A stretch of DNA of 64,000 nt. Source: Neelides folsomi. Taxonomy: Eukaryota > Arthropoda > Collembola > Neelipleona > Neelidae. Made by a program: the position numbers and the translations under genes. The notes beneath the pieces are model-generated. The model ran no database searches, was not told the origin of the DNA, and saw nothing but the letters and a program-made list of their open reading frames with translations. Each line of letters starts with the position of its first letter. Position 1 is the first letter of the stretch. Below, in pieces: positions 52,582-64,000 of the stretch. The stretch lies in NCBI GenBank assembly GCA_034687125.1, contig JAQGBZ010000102.1:124001-188000 (forward strand), read 5' to 3'.

Positions 52582-53802
52582 TAGTTTTTTAAAACATTTA
52601 CGATTAATCCTTCCGCCCCTCTAATTAATCATTGTAAAATGTAAACTATGAAATTGTTCCCCACATCCATTATTGCTCATTTTCACAATTTCAGTGAAAC
52701 ATTTAAATATTCTTACAAACTAATCAACACTGCTTCACTTTATTTGTTTAGATTTAGACAAACTCATTGAATCTAACTTTAATTGATAAACTTACCTCTG
52801 TACTTTTCGTCTCAATTTAACCTAAATTTATTATCTTAATGCACATCTGCACATTAATGTAAAAGTATGTTTAATTCTATTTAAAAGGTTACGTAATAGC
52901 ATAATTGTTTATATTTATACCTGTGTAAATTACGTAAAATTGCCGAAGATTATGACTAGAAAACTATGAGTAAATTATAAATTTTATTATGCTTTAAATA
53001 TTAATGTCTATTTATTTGATACCTGAAGATAAAGTATTAAAGAAGCCAACATTACTCACTTTCTCGTCCAATCTTTTGCAATGTGAAATCTTCTCCAATG
53101 AATGTGCACGTCCCCATTTCGTAAAATAATCTGTTTGCAATTCGTACTTATGACTTTCCTATGAATGAATCTGAATTGATCTGATGACTTTGATCATTCC
53201 GCTCTTTCATTGTTATGCAAAGCAAAACAAGGGAATTCCACCAAATCATTTTATTTGCGTTGATTTGTATGGGAAACGATGATTTTCTTCGAGTGACAAA
53301 TATTGTAAGCCTCTAGTAAACACCTCTTCTATCTTCCTAATAAAAAGACAGGTTAATGTTAAAAAGTGAAATTATTAAACATGTTTTCTAGTATTGTATA
53401 CACGTTAAAACTTGAAGCCCTAAATGTTTGATCGTCGTTCATTAGTAAATTATTTATAATTGATTCTGAAAGAACAGATCACAATAAAATGAATGATTGC
53501 ATTATATTTTTGTCAGAACTAACTTGTAATGCATAAGGTATCATCATTGAATGTAAAAGCTTAGAAAAGCTTCTAAGCATTCTAAGATAGGATTACAGGT
53601 ATCCAAGAGTAGAATACGTCTTCACAAAAGTCGTCATCTCTGGTTGAGTTCCATTCCTATTGAAAAAAATATTTCCGTTTCAATACAATTGTTGAAATTA
53701 CTTATTTACGTTACAATAATTCTAAAATAAATTTATAAGATAAGCAATGAATCGCCAAATATGTTCTATAATACAATCTAAATAATTTAATTAATTAGAC
53801 TC
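52582..53802. other. Convergent intergenic region
   Basis: 3' flanks of PCYOX1 (plus) and the RGS gene (minus). AT-rich; no gene or repeat element seen. Confidence 0.6.
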
Positions 53803-56800
53803 TTACTCATGATCCCACGGACAAATTTCAACAAGTTTCTCTTTGTGACCGTCCTTTGAAACAACCGATATAATTTTTCTCACAGGTTCCGACTTAATCT
53901 CTTGAGTAATTTGGCCTTCGGGTTTTGTTGGCGGAGCTTCCTCTTCGCTTTTTCCTTCCAGATAATAACTCCCACTGTTCGATGACCCCGCACTCGTTTG
54001 CTTCGACAGCGATCCGCCCTTCTTATCACCGAGCCGGGAAGAAGAGACGGCGGGAGAAATAACGGGATCCACCGAAGAACCCTCAATCGGTGGAGGCGAA
54101 GATGAGGGAATAGACGTTAAAACTTTCTGAGGTGGAACTTGCGTTGGCACTGGAGCCGCTATAGCTGGTGGCGATGAAACAATTTGTTCCTCTTCCTTCG
54201 ACTTCTTAGGGATTTGTTCAGGAGGGATTCTAATGGGAGCAGAGATAATTGCCGCAAGGGCACAAGCAGGGGCAGACGATGACAACAATGAAACTTTCGT
54301 CGTTGCGGTCGAAGGTGCTGAAGTAGAGAGCTTCGGAGGAGGACCAGCCTTAACCTCCGGCTTCTCTTTCTCAGGAATTTTCTCAAGGCTTTCCCAAGGA
54401 CAAACATCGTCAAAACTTCCACCAGACCTGTAAAACCAGAGAAAAAATTAATATCTTCAAAGAAATTATTAAAAGAACATTCACACAGAGAGATCACAAT
54501 GACAAATTGACAACATTCGAAGATCCATTACTAGTCACAAGTCACATCACAAGACGAGTACAAGTTCTGCTACGTTAATAATTCAAGTTCAGAATAGTTA
54601 TATTTTTTGAGAAGACATTTAACCTTCTGCGATTTCAATATTCACATGTTCAATCCACTTATAGAATAGTACGTAAAAAAGGAAATTTCGCCACAAGTAA
54701 AGAATAAATATAATAGAATTGTAAATACAAATAAAGTAGCAATTATTATAAATTAAAAGTCAATTAATTTTTCAACAATTTTTCTTCAAAAGGGTCCTCG
54801 TATGATCAATTATTGAAAAATGTAAAACAAGTTTAAAGCAAATAAAGTTAGGTAAATTAAATTAGTATAATGACAAGCAAAAATGTGTTAATTGTTTAAA
54901 AAGTATTTTTAGTATGATTATTAGCGAATTATAGAAATGTATTAAGATACTTTAAATAAGTTTGTAAATTATATAAGAAGAACAATATTTAAAAATATTA
55001 ATATCGAGAAAGAAGTTTGCCCAATAATTATAAAAAAGTTAAAAAGTTATGAAGCAGTATATTATTAAAAATAAGATTACGACGAAGTGTTTTTAAGTTC
55101 AAAGCATCCTAAATCTTACAATGTTTGTTTGCTCAGGGAACCATTATCTCTCTTCTCATCAGGAATCATATCTCCCCTAATAAGTATTTAAATTTGTTCA
55201 TCAATGTTGTGTTGCTTTTAGCATATTTACATAGAAGAATTTATCACAATGGTTAAATTGTTCAATTCATTAGTGACTTTTCGGTAGTTCTTTAAAAAAT
55301 TTGTAATCTTAATTGTTTATCAACAATGATTTTGTTATAAGGGTTATACCTATACGGGCATTCAGATAGTGAAGACATCTTCTCAACATCGGGGTTGGAA
55401 GCAGAGAGATGATCAGGTCGGTTTCCTGTTGTAAGAAGGAGAACTTCATCTGTGACTTTGAGAACTTCTCCCACTCCAGCCGTTGCGCTTTGGCTTGAAA
55501 TTGGAAATATTGGCGCGCTCGTTGTAGATGACTTCTTTTTTCCTGGTTGCATGAAGCTGAAGAATCTTTAAAATCATAGGTATATATTTTTAACCATTAT
55601 ACAAAACTATTCAAATACAAGTACAAATATTATAATATTAATCTTTATACCTAAATCACAAATTAAAGTATGCGTAGTGATAAAAATCAATAGGTAGCGT
55701 TATCGCGAAATAAAAAAAGTGTTGTGACCTTTTCTTCGTGCTTGGTTGCATCGCATTAGATAGTAAAGATTTGTAGTGATCCGACCGGATGAATCGAGGG
55801 TAACAGTCTTTCTTGAGAAGCAAAGTGTAAACATGCTCTGCCGCAGGGTCAAATGTGAATCTCGATGGAGTTGGAAGCTTCATTTCTTTTTGAACCTTCT
55901 CCATTGTACGCATATCAATGTTGATTTCACACGGCGCTCCAGGTGAAAGAAACTCACTAAAAACGGAACCCAATAAAAAATCAAAATCATTTCAATATAA
56001 TACATAAAACATAGTTTCAAATGGTGAAATTGTTTTTACTTGTAAATGTGCTGCGCTTGTGACTTCACTCGAGACGCAGGACCTGATCTCAAACCTCTTA
56101 CTGCGGTCCAAAATCTAATGTTTTCGTGACAATATTCTTTCTTCAGGTACGTAGTAAATTCCCGAAGTCCTAAATTATTAAAACAATTTTGCATCCATGT
56201 AACATAATATTATGTATTCTATGGTAGAGTAGAGTACGTATTAGTCATATAATACTCAAAAATAAGAAGTTTTTTGTATTTACCATTAAGTATTATGCAT
56301 TATTGCATTTTGGAAAAAATATACTACTCACCAGTGGAGTCAAAAACGAGATCTTTCATTGAAATCGCCCATCGTTTTACACGCCGTTCCATTGGAACTT
56401 CAACCCTATCAAAAGATGTAAATTGATAATTGAATTTATAAGCTTTAACTTAATTGATTGGATTTGTTGAAGGAAAAAGTCTTACAAAGGTGCGTTAATG
56501 ATCCAATAGCAAGGATCGTCAGACTGCCAAGGGTTCGACGGCTGTCTTGGAACCAAGAATGGATCTTGTTCGTTGTACAATTCACAATGAGTATTCGAGC
56601 TTTCTAAAGCTTGTGAAACTAAAATAAAGTAAAGTGTTATGAATATTTGATATATGGTAATTTCTTTAGCTAAAAGTTTTATAAAAATATATTTAAATAT
56701 TGAACTTTAATATAATTTCAGGGTAAGTTACCTTTTATGCGGGTTCGTATACATGAAGAGCGAAGGAGGTCAACTTCGGCTCGAAGATCTTCAATAAGAT

Positions 56801-58126
56801 TAGTTCTCCGAAGTTGTTTTGCTCCCTCTTTAGCATGGAAATCAGCCATATGCATTGGCGGAGTTTCAACACAAGAAGTTATGCCAGGAGGAGGGCGAAG
56901 AACTCGCCAAAATGCTCGCTCTTGGCTATCAGTCACCATTTTGTCGACTTTCTTTCGATCCTTACTAATGCGAACCTAATAAATTTTAAGAGAATATCAT
57001 TATAAAATAATAGCTTTGTACTTTAATTATAGAGCAAAATAAAAGTCAATATTGGACAGTAATGATTATTTCATAATTTGATTAAACTGCATTAAGCCGC
57101 ATTGTAACTGTGCTAGGTCTATATTAATTACTTGTTCATCGGCTTGCATCGAAATGAAATCCCATTTTTGTGTGAGGTTCTTTTTCAATTGATTGAGTGA
57201 ATCAAGTTCGTAGTCGTCAAGTCCATGTTTCTGCTTATTCCGAAGAGTTCGTTTAGAAAGAAAAATGGCATAATCGACCGAGTCTAGACAAGGAACTTGC
57301 GATGGCCAATAATACGGCGTCTATTTTTAAAAGAAAAATCGTTGTTTACTTTTATGCATTTCATTTTCATCTTGATCGACAAATTTGGATATTTAATAAA
57401 TCTTTAAATTCAAAAAGATCGTTCTCCTTACTTGAAAACGGTACAAAGATGAGTCGTCTTTGACGGATAAGTTTCGATTGTCGGAAGAAATTGGGAAGAA
57501 ATACCCATGTTGACACAGAAGGCTGGCAAGATGTATAGCTTCAACTACAAAAAGTCCTCCAATAATTAATATATAATTAAATACCAATTTTTTATTTATC
57601 GGCATTAATATGATTCCAAATTACAGCTTTAAGAAAAAATATAATTTACAGCATGAGAATTTAGTTTTGTATCAATATTTAATCAATCAATATTAATTAC
57701 TTGAGTCTTCAATGGAGAGTCTTTCCATTAGCCATTCAATAATGTCATAGCCGGCGAAGGCTGCTGGAATGGAAGTTAGGAAGAGCTTCTGGCTTCGAAC
57801 AGGAACTCCATGTTCTGGATCTTGCATCTCCTTGATCAAATTCTCCATCTAATCAATTAAATTGAAAATTAATAACATCAAACAAGAAACCATATATTGA
57901 ATGAGTTGATGGTAACTTACAATCTAATTACACCTTATTAAAAATTTGCATAATTTATAAAAATACAATAACGAACCTTAATATAAGCCAAGGGTCTCTT
58001 GTAGACAACTTCTTGATGAAGGGGATCAGGGGAGCACGCATTAATATGCGAGAGCAATTCCATATCAGCGTAATACTTTGCCGTTGATGACAATGGGAAA
58101 TCTCTCAAATAAACTGGAAGTTTCAT
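53803..58126 (-). CDS. RGS7: R7-family regulator of G-protein signalling with CPWE-bearing C-terminal extension
   Basis: A GTPase-activating protein for Gi/o alpha subunits that works as an obligate dimer with Gbeta5. Eleven minus-strand exons (58126-57977, 57848-57701, 57544-57432, 57320-57132, 56975-56732, 56618-56486, 56405-56332, 56169-56040, 55956-55729, 55556-55350, 54427-53803) join in phase to 746 codons. Domain order: DEP (about 51-137, MENLIKEMQDPEHG, HGYFFPIS, YRFQ); DHEX (about 138-230, TPYYWPS); GGL (about 255-320, ending DPFLVPRQPSNPW); RGS (about 333-460, KKEYCHENIRFW, EFLSPGAP, YPRFIRSDHY). Most R7 proteins end soon after the RGS domain. This one continues about 275 residues, Ser/Pro/Lys-rich, with DDVCPWESLE (about 545-554) and EICPWDHE at the very C-terminus. 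Every junction keeps phase, so the extension belongs to the same reading frame. RGS6 or RGS11 orthology cannot be excluded. Confidence 0.92.
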
Positions 58127-59590
58127 TCACAGTTTTTACTACCTCCAAATGATTTAGCGTGAAATATTTAGAGAAATTTTCAATCTTTTAGAAATTCCGA
58201 ATTTCCTCTTCGAGTTTATTGTCTTCAATTCGATGTTACTAATTATCGAATCCAAACTTTAAATGTAATAAAAGTTTAATTATGTGAATCAAAAGACTCT
58301 GATACACTGATCATTAAAATTGCACTCCGTAAAAGAAATCTTACAAACTGAAACTCCTCGTTGGTCGATTTAACAATTTATGTCGAGAACTCGTAAATAG
58401 GGAGAGTCAATTTGTAATAACATTTGCTCTCGTCGTAAAGTCAATTTAAAACCCGAGCAGTATTTCTTTTTCTTAAATTTGTCCAACGGCATGATTGAAT
58501 CGGCAAAGAAAATGTTTTAAAGTTGCGAGATATTAATTTGGGAAATGATAAGTTGATTTTAGAAATTTAAAAAAAAGTGGAATGAGGTTGCTGGCGGCCG
58601 AGACGAGTTTTATGGCGAGGACCTAAAAATAAAAATAAATCTTCAGACAACGATGACACTTATTGATCCGAGATATTTTCTTAAGAGGTTCGGGTCGATT
58701 TTTGTCAAATCGGAGAAAGAGGAGATGTGTGAAAAAAAGGTAAATAGAAGATGAGGAGAGGCGGAGAGTCAAAGGGAGATCAAGTTATACAAGATTCATG
58801 TAGATGATTTTACCTTTTATTTTCTCGCCTCGTCGATTTCCACTGAATTCGGTCCTGAAGAGGGAACGAACCGAACGTGAACATCTCGGACGGGTTTAAG
58901 GGCGGGGAGACTCTCGGAGAAATTCGGACTTCTCCGGCCAAATAAAGGTTATAAACCTTCTTTATAGCCCTATCCAATCCCTATATTCTCAATTCCCATT
59001 ACAATCCTTTCTATTTGAATAACCAGAATTGATACTCTCCCACGACTCTTATAACCCGATATACGCATATTCAATCCCCGAAAACTCCGAAGTTTCATTT
59101 CACTCTACCTGATATTCCCCGAACGAAACTTTCCCGACTTTCTCCTATCTTTCCAATGCAATTTCGTATGAACTCTCGCGCCGGTTTTTACAAATCTCCC
59201 TCACACCAAACATGCCTTTCATTTACTCCCATCTTTGGACGGGCCGAATGGGTAAATACGTTTGGCTTATTCTGCGCATTGTGCCTCTCATTTTCACATA
59301 GGGATTTCGTATGAAGAACGAATTGGAGCGTTTATAGGATTTGGTGGCCTTTTTATCAAGCGCCATTCTCCCTTCTTACTTCCTCCGGCCGTCTGATCTC
59401 CGTCTTAATTCTTAATTATCAAGAGAGTTAAGACACCCAACTTGCCGACCGACTCATCTTACAAAAGAGCAGATTGACACGAAAGAGAGTGTCAGGTATT
59501 GTTTTCCCCCTTCCCAGCCCATCCCTTACCCATTCAACTGAATCAGACTCATCTCAAGACTTCGAAGAACCGAATTAATTTCAACAAACC
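58127..59590. other. Bidirectional promoter region between RGS7 and ALYREF
   Basis: The starts of RGS7 (minus, 58126) and ALYREF (plus, 59591) face away from each other across 1.46 kb. The right half is richer in GC than most of the window. No TATA box was found at a convincing distance from either start, which suits a housekeeping promoter for ALYREF. Confidence 0.5.
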
Positions 59591-60622
59591 ATGTCGAGCA
59601 AGATGGAAATGAGTTTGGAGGACATCATAACTCAGACGAAAGGGAGCAGAAGAGGGCGAGGAGGAGGACGAGGGCGGGGAGCAGGCGGCGGTCGAGGAGG
59701 ACGAGGAGGAAACCGGGGAGGGTCGCCATTTAAAGCCGGCGGAAACCGCCGAGGTGGAAACAACTCCCGAATGTGGAATCCCAAATCGAAGGGAGGATCG
59801 GCTGCTGATGGGGTTTGGTCACACGATAAATATCAAGATTTTGGAAGAAGGAAGACTGTTGGAGGAGGACCCCAAGGTGGATCTGCCAAGATTACAATTT
59901 CCAATCTTCATTACGGCGTCTCTGATGCTGACATCATGGTAATTATTGCATATTCTAAACTTTTACATCTATATAACCCATTCTGGGTTTTATTATATGT
60001 ATTATAGATTATTAGATTATAAACTTCAAATATTACCTTTATTCTAAAATGAATTGTTATTTTTAGGAACTCTTCAGTGAGATGGGAGCCATCCGATATG
60101 CATCCGTTCACTACGACAGATCCGGACGTTCTATGGGAAAAGCTGATGTAACTTTTGAGCGACGTGCAGATGCTTCTCAAGCTATTCAACAATATAACGG
60201 CGTTCCTCTTGATGGTATTCTAATTAAACTATTATTGTATTATAAACTTTCATACTCATCAATTCAAAAATGATTTTCGATAGTCCTAAACTAATTTTTG
60301 ACTCGGCCGTTTTATTTTATGAATTTGGATGATGACAAAAAATGTATTTGGTTTTGTAGGTCGACCAATGGCGATTGGTTGGGCATCGGCTCCAGTTGCA
60401 GCCCAACAAACATCCCCAAGAACATCCAATTTAAGACAAGTTCAAGGCGGTCGAGTAGTTCGTCCTGGAGGAGGTCGCGGCGGAGGATTCCGTGGAGGGA
60501 GAGGAGGCGCAAGAGGAGCAGGACGCGGAGGACGTGGTGGAGGTCAAAAGAAAACCGCAGCTCCAACAGCCGCAGAACTCGATGCTGAACTCGACGCCTA
60601 TGTGAGTCAGAAGATGGTTTAA
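59591..60622 (+). CDS. ALYREF: ALYREF / THO complex subunit 4, mRNA export adaptor
   Basis: A nuclear adaptor of the TREX complex that couples splicing to mRNA export by binding the helicase UAP56 and the export receptor. Three exons, 59591-59938, 60067-60214 and 60360-60622, give 252 codons (human about 257). The N-terminal UAP56-binding motif is [10 protein letters not shown], followed by an Arg/Gly-rich region (about residues 18-60). A single RRM spans the introns, with RNP2-like KITISNL and RNP1-like [11 protein letters not shown] second RGG-rich stretch follows. The C-terminal UAP56-binding helix is [15 protein letters not shown]. Domain order and length match the family without loss. 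The ATG has context AACC before it and is the first in frame. Confidence 0.95.
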
Positions 60623-60846
60623 TGTATAAATATGTTAAATCTGGAGCTGTAATTCGCCCATTGGCGATGTTTGACGGTTTTTTTCTTGATAAAAATTTAT
60701 AAATACTTGTAGTATTTAAGACAAAACCTTTTTTATAAAAATGTTACATAATTAATTTTTACGTATAAATGGACCTATAGATTATTTTACCCTAATTGTC
60801 GTTCTATTTAATTAAACTTTGTTCTTTAACGCTAGATGAAAGAATG

Positions 60847-60852
60847 AATAAA
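60847..60852 (+). promoter_or_regulatory. Poly(A) signal, ALYREF
   Basis: AATAAA 225 nt after the ALYREF stop codon and about 260 nt before the next gene's ATG. Confidence 0.5.
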
Positions 60853-60939
60853 TTTATCAGTGTTTTCAATTACAAAACCAAATTGTTAAAAAAAAGATTT
60901 AAATGATTCTTTCACCCATACAATTTCATAATAAAAAAG

Positions 60940-61038
60940 TCTCGACGTTTGGATCACATTTATGAACGAAGGCTATTAAAAGATATAGAAACACAGGGTC
61001 GAGCTGGAAAATTACGAAATGAGTACAATTACAAGAAA
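60940..61038 (+). other. Exon-like open segment upstream of the 61117 gene
   Basis: A 33-codon open stretch rich in charged residues (SRRLDHIYERRLLKDIETQG, then a KLRNEYNYKKY end) stops at a donor-like GTACGT at 61039. It has no in-frame ATG and only a weak acceptor before it (AAAAAAG). If real, it could be an upstream exon that joins at the AG before 61123 (AATACG...), keeping phase 0 and replacing the MDK start. Unproven. Confidence 0.25.
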
Positions 61039-61116
61039 TATGTACGTTTTTCCACTTTTAACCATTCGTCTTACAATCTCTCACTAAATTACAAGTGAAT
61101 TTTTAAGTAATGGACA

Positions 61117-63358
61117 ATGGATAAGAATACGAGATCTGAAGATAATCAAAGTCGGAGAACTTCATCGGACCCATCTTACCTTTCTGGGAACGATCGAGAA
61201 AACGAGGTATCCAAAGACGGAAACGACAACGCACATCCATCCGTTAAAATCGGCATATTTTCAGGAGTCAAAAGTTCGGGTGAACTTTATAGAAAAAAAC
61301 TAACATTAAATCGAAACTCTCACCAGAAATCTCAATCAGGTTTATGGGGAAAAGTTGAAGGCCTCACATCATCATTCTTTAAGAGTTTTCAAAGGAAACC
61401 AGAGCCTAAGAACAATAAGAAAAAGGTAATTAATATTTGACATTTAAAAAATGACTAGCATGTACCACGTGGTCGTGGGAATACATTTATGAATGAGCCC
61501 TTCAATTCACTCAAAATCAAAAAATAAATTATGAAATGTGCTATGTAAGTAAATAATTATGTAAGCTAATAATGATTGTACTTAAGAGATAGGAAGGTAT
61601 GCAATCAATTTAATGTTTTAATTTAAAAGGTAAGTTGGACTGAAGGAGAACCCGAAACAAAGTACCATAAAAGTCAACACGTGTCCTTTAAAAAGACATC
61701 ATTCCAGATAGAAATGTCGCCCCCGATGAAACCTCAAATAAAATCGCCAGATCCGATTGAACCACAATTCGAAATTCATGCAAACGATGAAGAAATGGTT
61801 GAAGCTGAAGGAGCCACACAGAGAATCTTCAGACACACGAACCAAATTAATCAACAAGTGGAGAATGATAACGGCTTGAGACAAAGTCCCCCCATCAGAG
61901 GAGTTTCATCAATGACAAACCTTTCAGAATTAAGGACTAGAAAATTGGACGATCTAAGCGGAATGTCAGAAATGACTTTTTACAGTGATATGAAAATGTC
62001 ATTGAGAAACGAAACTGACTTAACATCGTCTGTTAGTACTGAATCTATCCTGGGTTAGAGTTTTTAACTTCATTTACAAAATTAACTTTTATAATGATAT
62101 TCAAAGTCCCATATTAACCATTAAAACAACTTTAAGCTAATTTGTATTTTATGAAAAAGGAACCACTCCAGTTGCCAGTGAAGAACCTCCGTTTATGCAG
62201 CTCAATCACCAGTGCAATCAAGAGGAAAACAAAGATCAATCATTGTGTGGAGGGAATAAACAAGTACAAGAGAGAAATAATGACGGTAAGATGTTTTAAT
62301 TACTTATGGTTAATAAAAGATAATTCTTAAACTAATATAATGGCAAGCGCTTTCGTATCATAATAAATGATCATAAAATCATATATTAAATTTTGTGTAA
62401 ATTAGTACATAACACATATTACCAACCATTAGTACTTTAAGCTTACGATAAATTAGTGATTACTTCAATGGCGTTAATTGGACCCATATCACCCAATTGG
62501 TTATTTCTATGTATATGTCATAGAAATTCCATGTTTTGTAATCTAATACTTTTATCCATTTTGACGACGAGTAAGACTTTTTTTATAAAATTGCTTTTGT
62601 CCAAGTTCAAGTTTCACAAATAAGAAAATCTTCATAAGCGAACAATTTAAATTTTATTCAGTACCATCAGGAGATGTTTGTCAACTAGAAAGTTTTTAAG
62701 CGAAGTAAATTACATAGTTTATAAAGTTGGTTAGCTTTTTAGCTTTTTGTTCTCGTCTGAAAACAAAGTCCTCGTTTGAAAATGGAAAGCAGATTTCGTG
62801 AAATGGGCATTAGAGAATCTACCGAATCGGATTCTGATGACAGTGGCGGTGGTGGAGATACTAATAAAAACGGAGCTTGGCCGTTTACTCTGATGAAAAC
62901 AATCTTGGACAAATTGACTATTAAATCTAAGAAGTCCGAGATGACAAAAGCGAAACCGCATTGCTCATATCAAGCTTATTTCATAAAGTCTCCTACAAAC
63001 CGTTATAATATAAATGGTAGTTATTCATTTAGACAAGCTCAATATAATGCCATTCAAAAACACCCATATTGCATTTGCCTATTAGGGTTGCATGTTCGAG
63101 AAATTCAATGGATGCTAATTTATTTATTTTTACACAGATGACGATGAAATTATTGAAGATGAGCCTAAATACGTTCATCCTAGGATTGAAGATCTCGTCC
63201 TTCCAACTCCAGAAGAAGTGGCAAAGACTCTTCCAAAGGAACTTCATCATCTCATTGCAAAGAGATACAAGAAAGATTGCCGGACATGGTTATGGAAGTC
63301 ATCAGCACAACGGAATACTGTGATTGAAAAACAGAGCGGGGGAAGAAATCCAACTTGA
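61117..63358 (+). CDS. Unrecognised hydrophilic protein, long isoform (359 aa)
   Basis: Four exons, 61117-61425, 61630-62053, 62160-62285 and 63138-63358, join in phase (0, 1, 1) to 360 codons. The protein is polar and Ser/Asn/Lys-rich. Notable patches are KIGIFSGVKSSGELYRKKL and GLWGKVEGLTSSFFKSFQ in exon 1, VSFKKTSFQIEMSPP in exon 2, and acidic DDDEIIEDEP followed by VHPRIEDLVLPTPEEVAKTL and a basic LIAKRYKKDCRTWLWK in the last exon. There is no signal peptide, membrane segment or enzyme motif. I do not recognise the family. An out-of-frame upstream ATG at 61110 opens a five-codon ORF that overlaps the start and could dampen initiation. The last exon is shared with a second start exon at 62782. 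Confidence 0.7.
62782..63358 (+). CDS. Probable short isoform from an alternative first exon (151 aa)
   Basis: An ATG at 62782 opens MESRFREMGIRESTESDSDD, then a poly-Gly stretch and WPFTLMKTILDKLTIKSKK. The exon runs to a donor GTAGTT at 63017 in phase 1, so it joins the shared last exon (63138-63358, phase 1) in frame. It cannot be an internal exon of the long form: upstream acceptors give stops or the wrong phase. I infer an alternative promoter in the last intron of the long transcript, producing a 151-residue protein with a different N-terminus. A TTTTATAAAAT-type sequence near 62579 could be its TATA region but lies far upstream. Confidence 0.55.
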
Positions 63359-64000
63359 TTTACCATACCATACCTGATTTCTCGTTTCATTATTCCCATA
63401 TTACTTTTATATTATGAACTCCATTATATTAATATTTTTGGCAAAATATGAATTTTTTCAAATCCTCAAATGTCAAAGTATGTTACGTCTACAAATTGTA
63501 AGTGATTTAAACTTATAGCAAAATTCCAATGTGCTTGTTTTGATAAAAACTATTAAATATTATAAAAACGTTCAAAAAATTTCGAATACAGTTGACTTTC
63601 AAGTCACAATCAAGATACTTATGGCATTTTGGTTGTAGAAAGATTGGGGGAGTCTGAAACATTGGAGCATACCGAGAGCTTATTTTCTGCGTACTAGATT
63701 CTTTATTGACTGATTCACTCTTGGAAGTCAGGCTTGAATAATTATAATTAAAATCTCCCCTTTTTTCCTAAATAAATATATTAACAATATAGTTAAACTA
63801 ATTACTAATCACATGTAGGGTAGTGTATTCAATTAGTCGTAGAGCGTAGCCCTCAAGTTTAGCCAAGCCTTTCATTTCATTTAATTTGAAGCAATTCACA
63901 GTTTTACTCCAAAGCTCTCAATTTGGAAAAAGAATATTTTGGATGGATTTGTATCAATCTTCCTTGGTAAAAATATAATCAGTAATTTTCTACTCTCATA
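63359..64000. other. 3' flank of the last gene
   Basis: No gene seen. An AATAAA at 63772-63777 is a possible poly(A) signal. Confidence 0.5.

Noticed and set aside
60298..60588. Arg/Ser-rich 96-codon ORF ending in RRTRC, resembling an SR protein
   Set aside because: It is the plus-one frame of the ALYREF RGG-coding exon.

Overview
This window is eukaryotic nuclear DNA from an arthropod, most likely a crustacean. The coding sequence is split by short AT-rich GT-AG introns, intergenic DNA is long and AT-rich, and there are microsatellites and short inverted-repeat elements. The proteins are animal ones, and one is trissin, an arthropod neuropeptide. A copepod such as a sea louse would fit, but that is inference. 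I built every gene model by eye, by matching splice sites and reading-frame phases; no transcript or database support was available.

Layout. The left edge holds the first two exons of a trissin neuropeptide precursor (minus strand, cut by the window). It is divergent to a secreted Gly/His/Gln-rich protein (1614-3413, plus). Positions 6630-48836 (minus) are occupied by one large gene, the mitochondrial calcium uniporter MCU. Its four 3' exons lie at 6.6-11.2 kb and its two 5' exons at 48.1-48.8 kb, giving an intron of about 37 kb. Inside that intron, on the opposite strand, lies a second complete seven-exon gene (coding 31194-44066). It encodes an unrecognised 851-residue, Ser-rich, probably disordered protein and includes a 16-nt micro-exon. 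The MCU introns also carry three inverted-repeat elements (8045-8860, 13308-13877, 27086-28135), a tRNA-like/SINE-like scrap and two dinucleotide repeats.

Right part. A prenylcysteine oxidase-like gene (50853-52581, plus) is followed by an 11-exon R7-family RGS gene (53803-58126, minus; DEP, GGL and RGS domains). The RGS protein has a long C-terminal extension carrying Cys-Pro-Trp-Glu/Asp motifs. Next come ALYREF/THO4 (59591-60622, plus), divergent to RGS7, and an unrecognised plus-strand gene (61117-63358) with a probable alternative first exon at 62782.

The genes do not form one pathway. They cover peptide signalling (trissin, RGS7), mitochondrial calcium entry (MCU), lysosomal prenylcysteine breakdown (PCYOX-like) and mRNA export (ALYREF). 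The most notable observations are the nested antisense gene in the MCU intron, the CPWE motifs fused to an R7 RGS protein, the trissin precursor, and the alternative-promoter gene at the right end.
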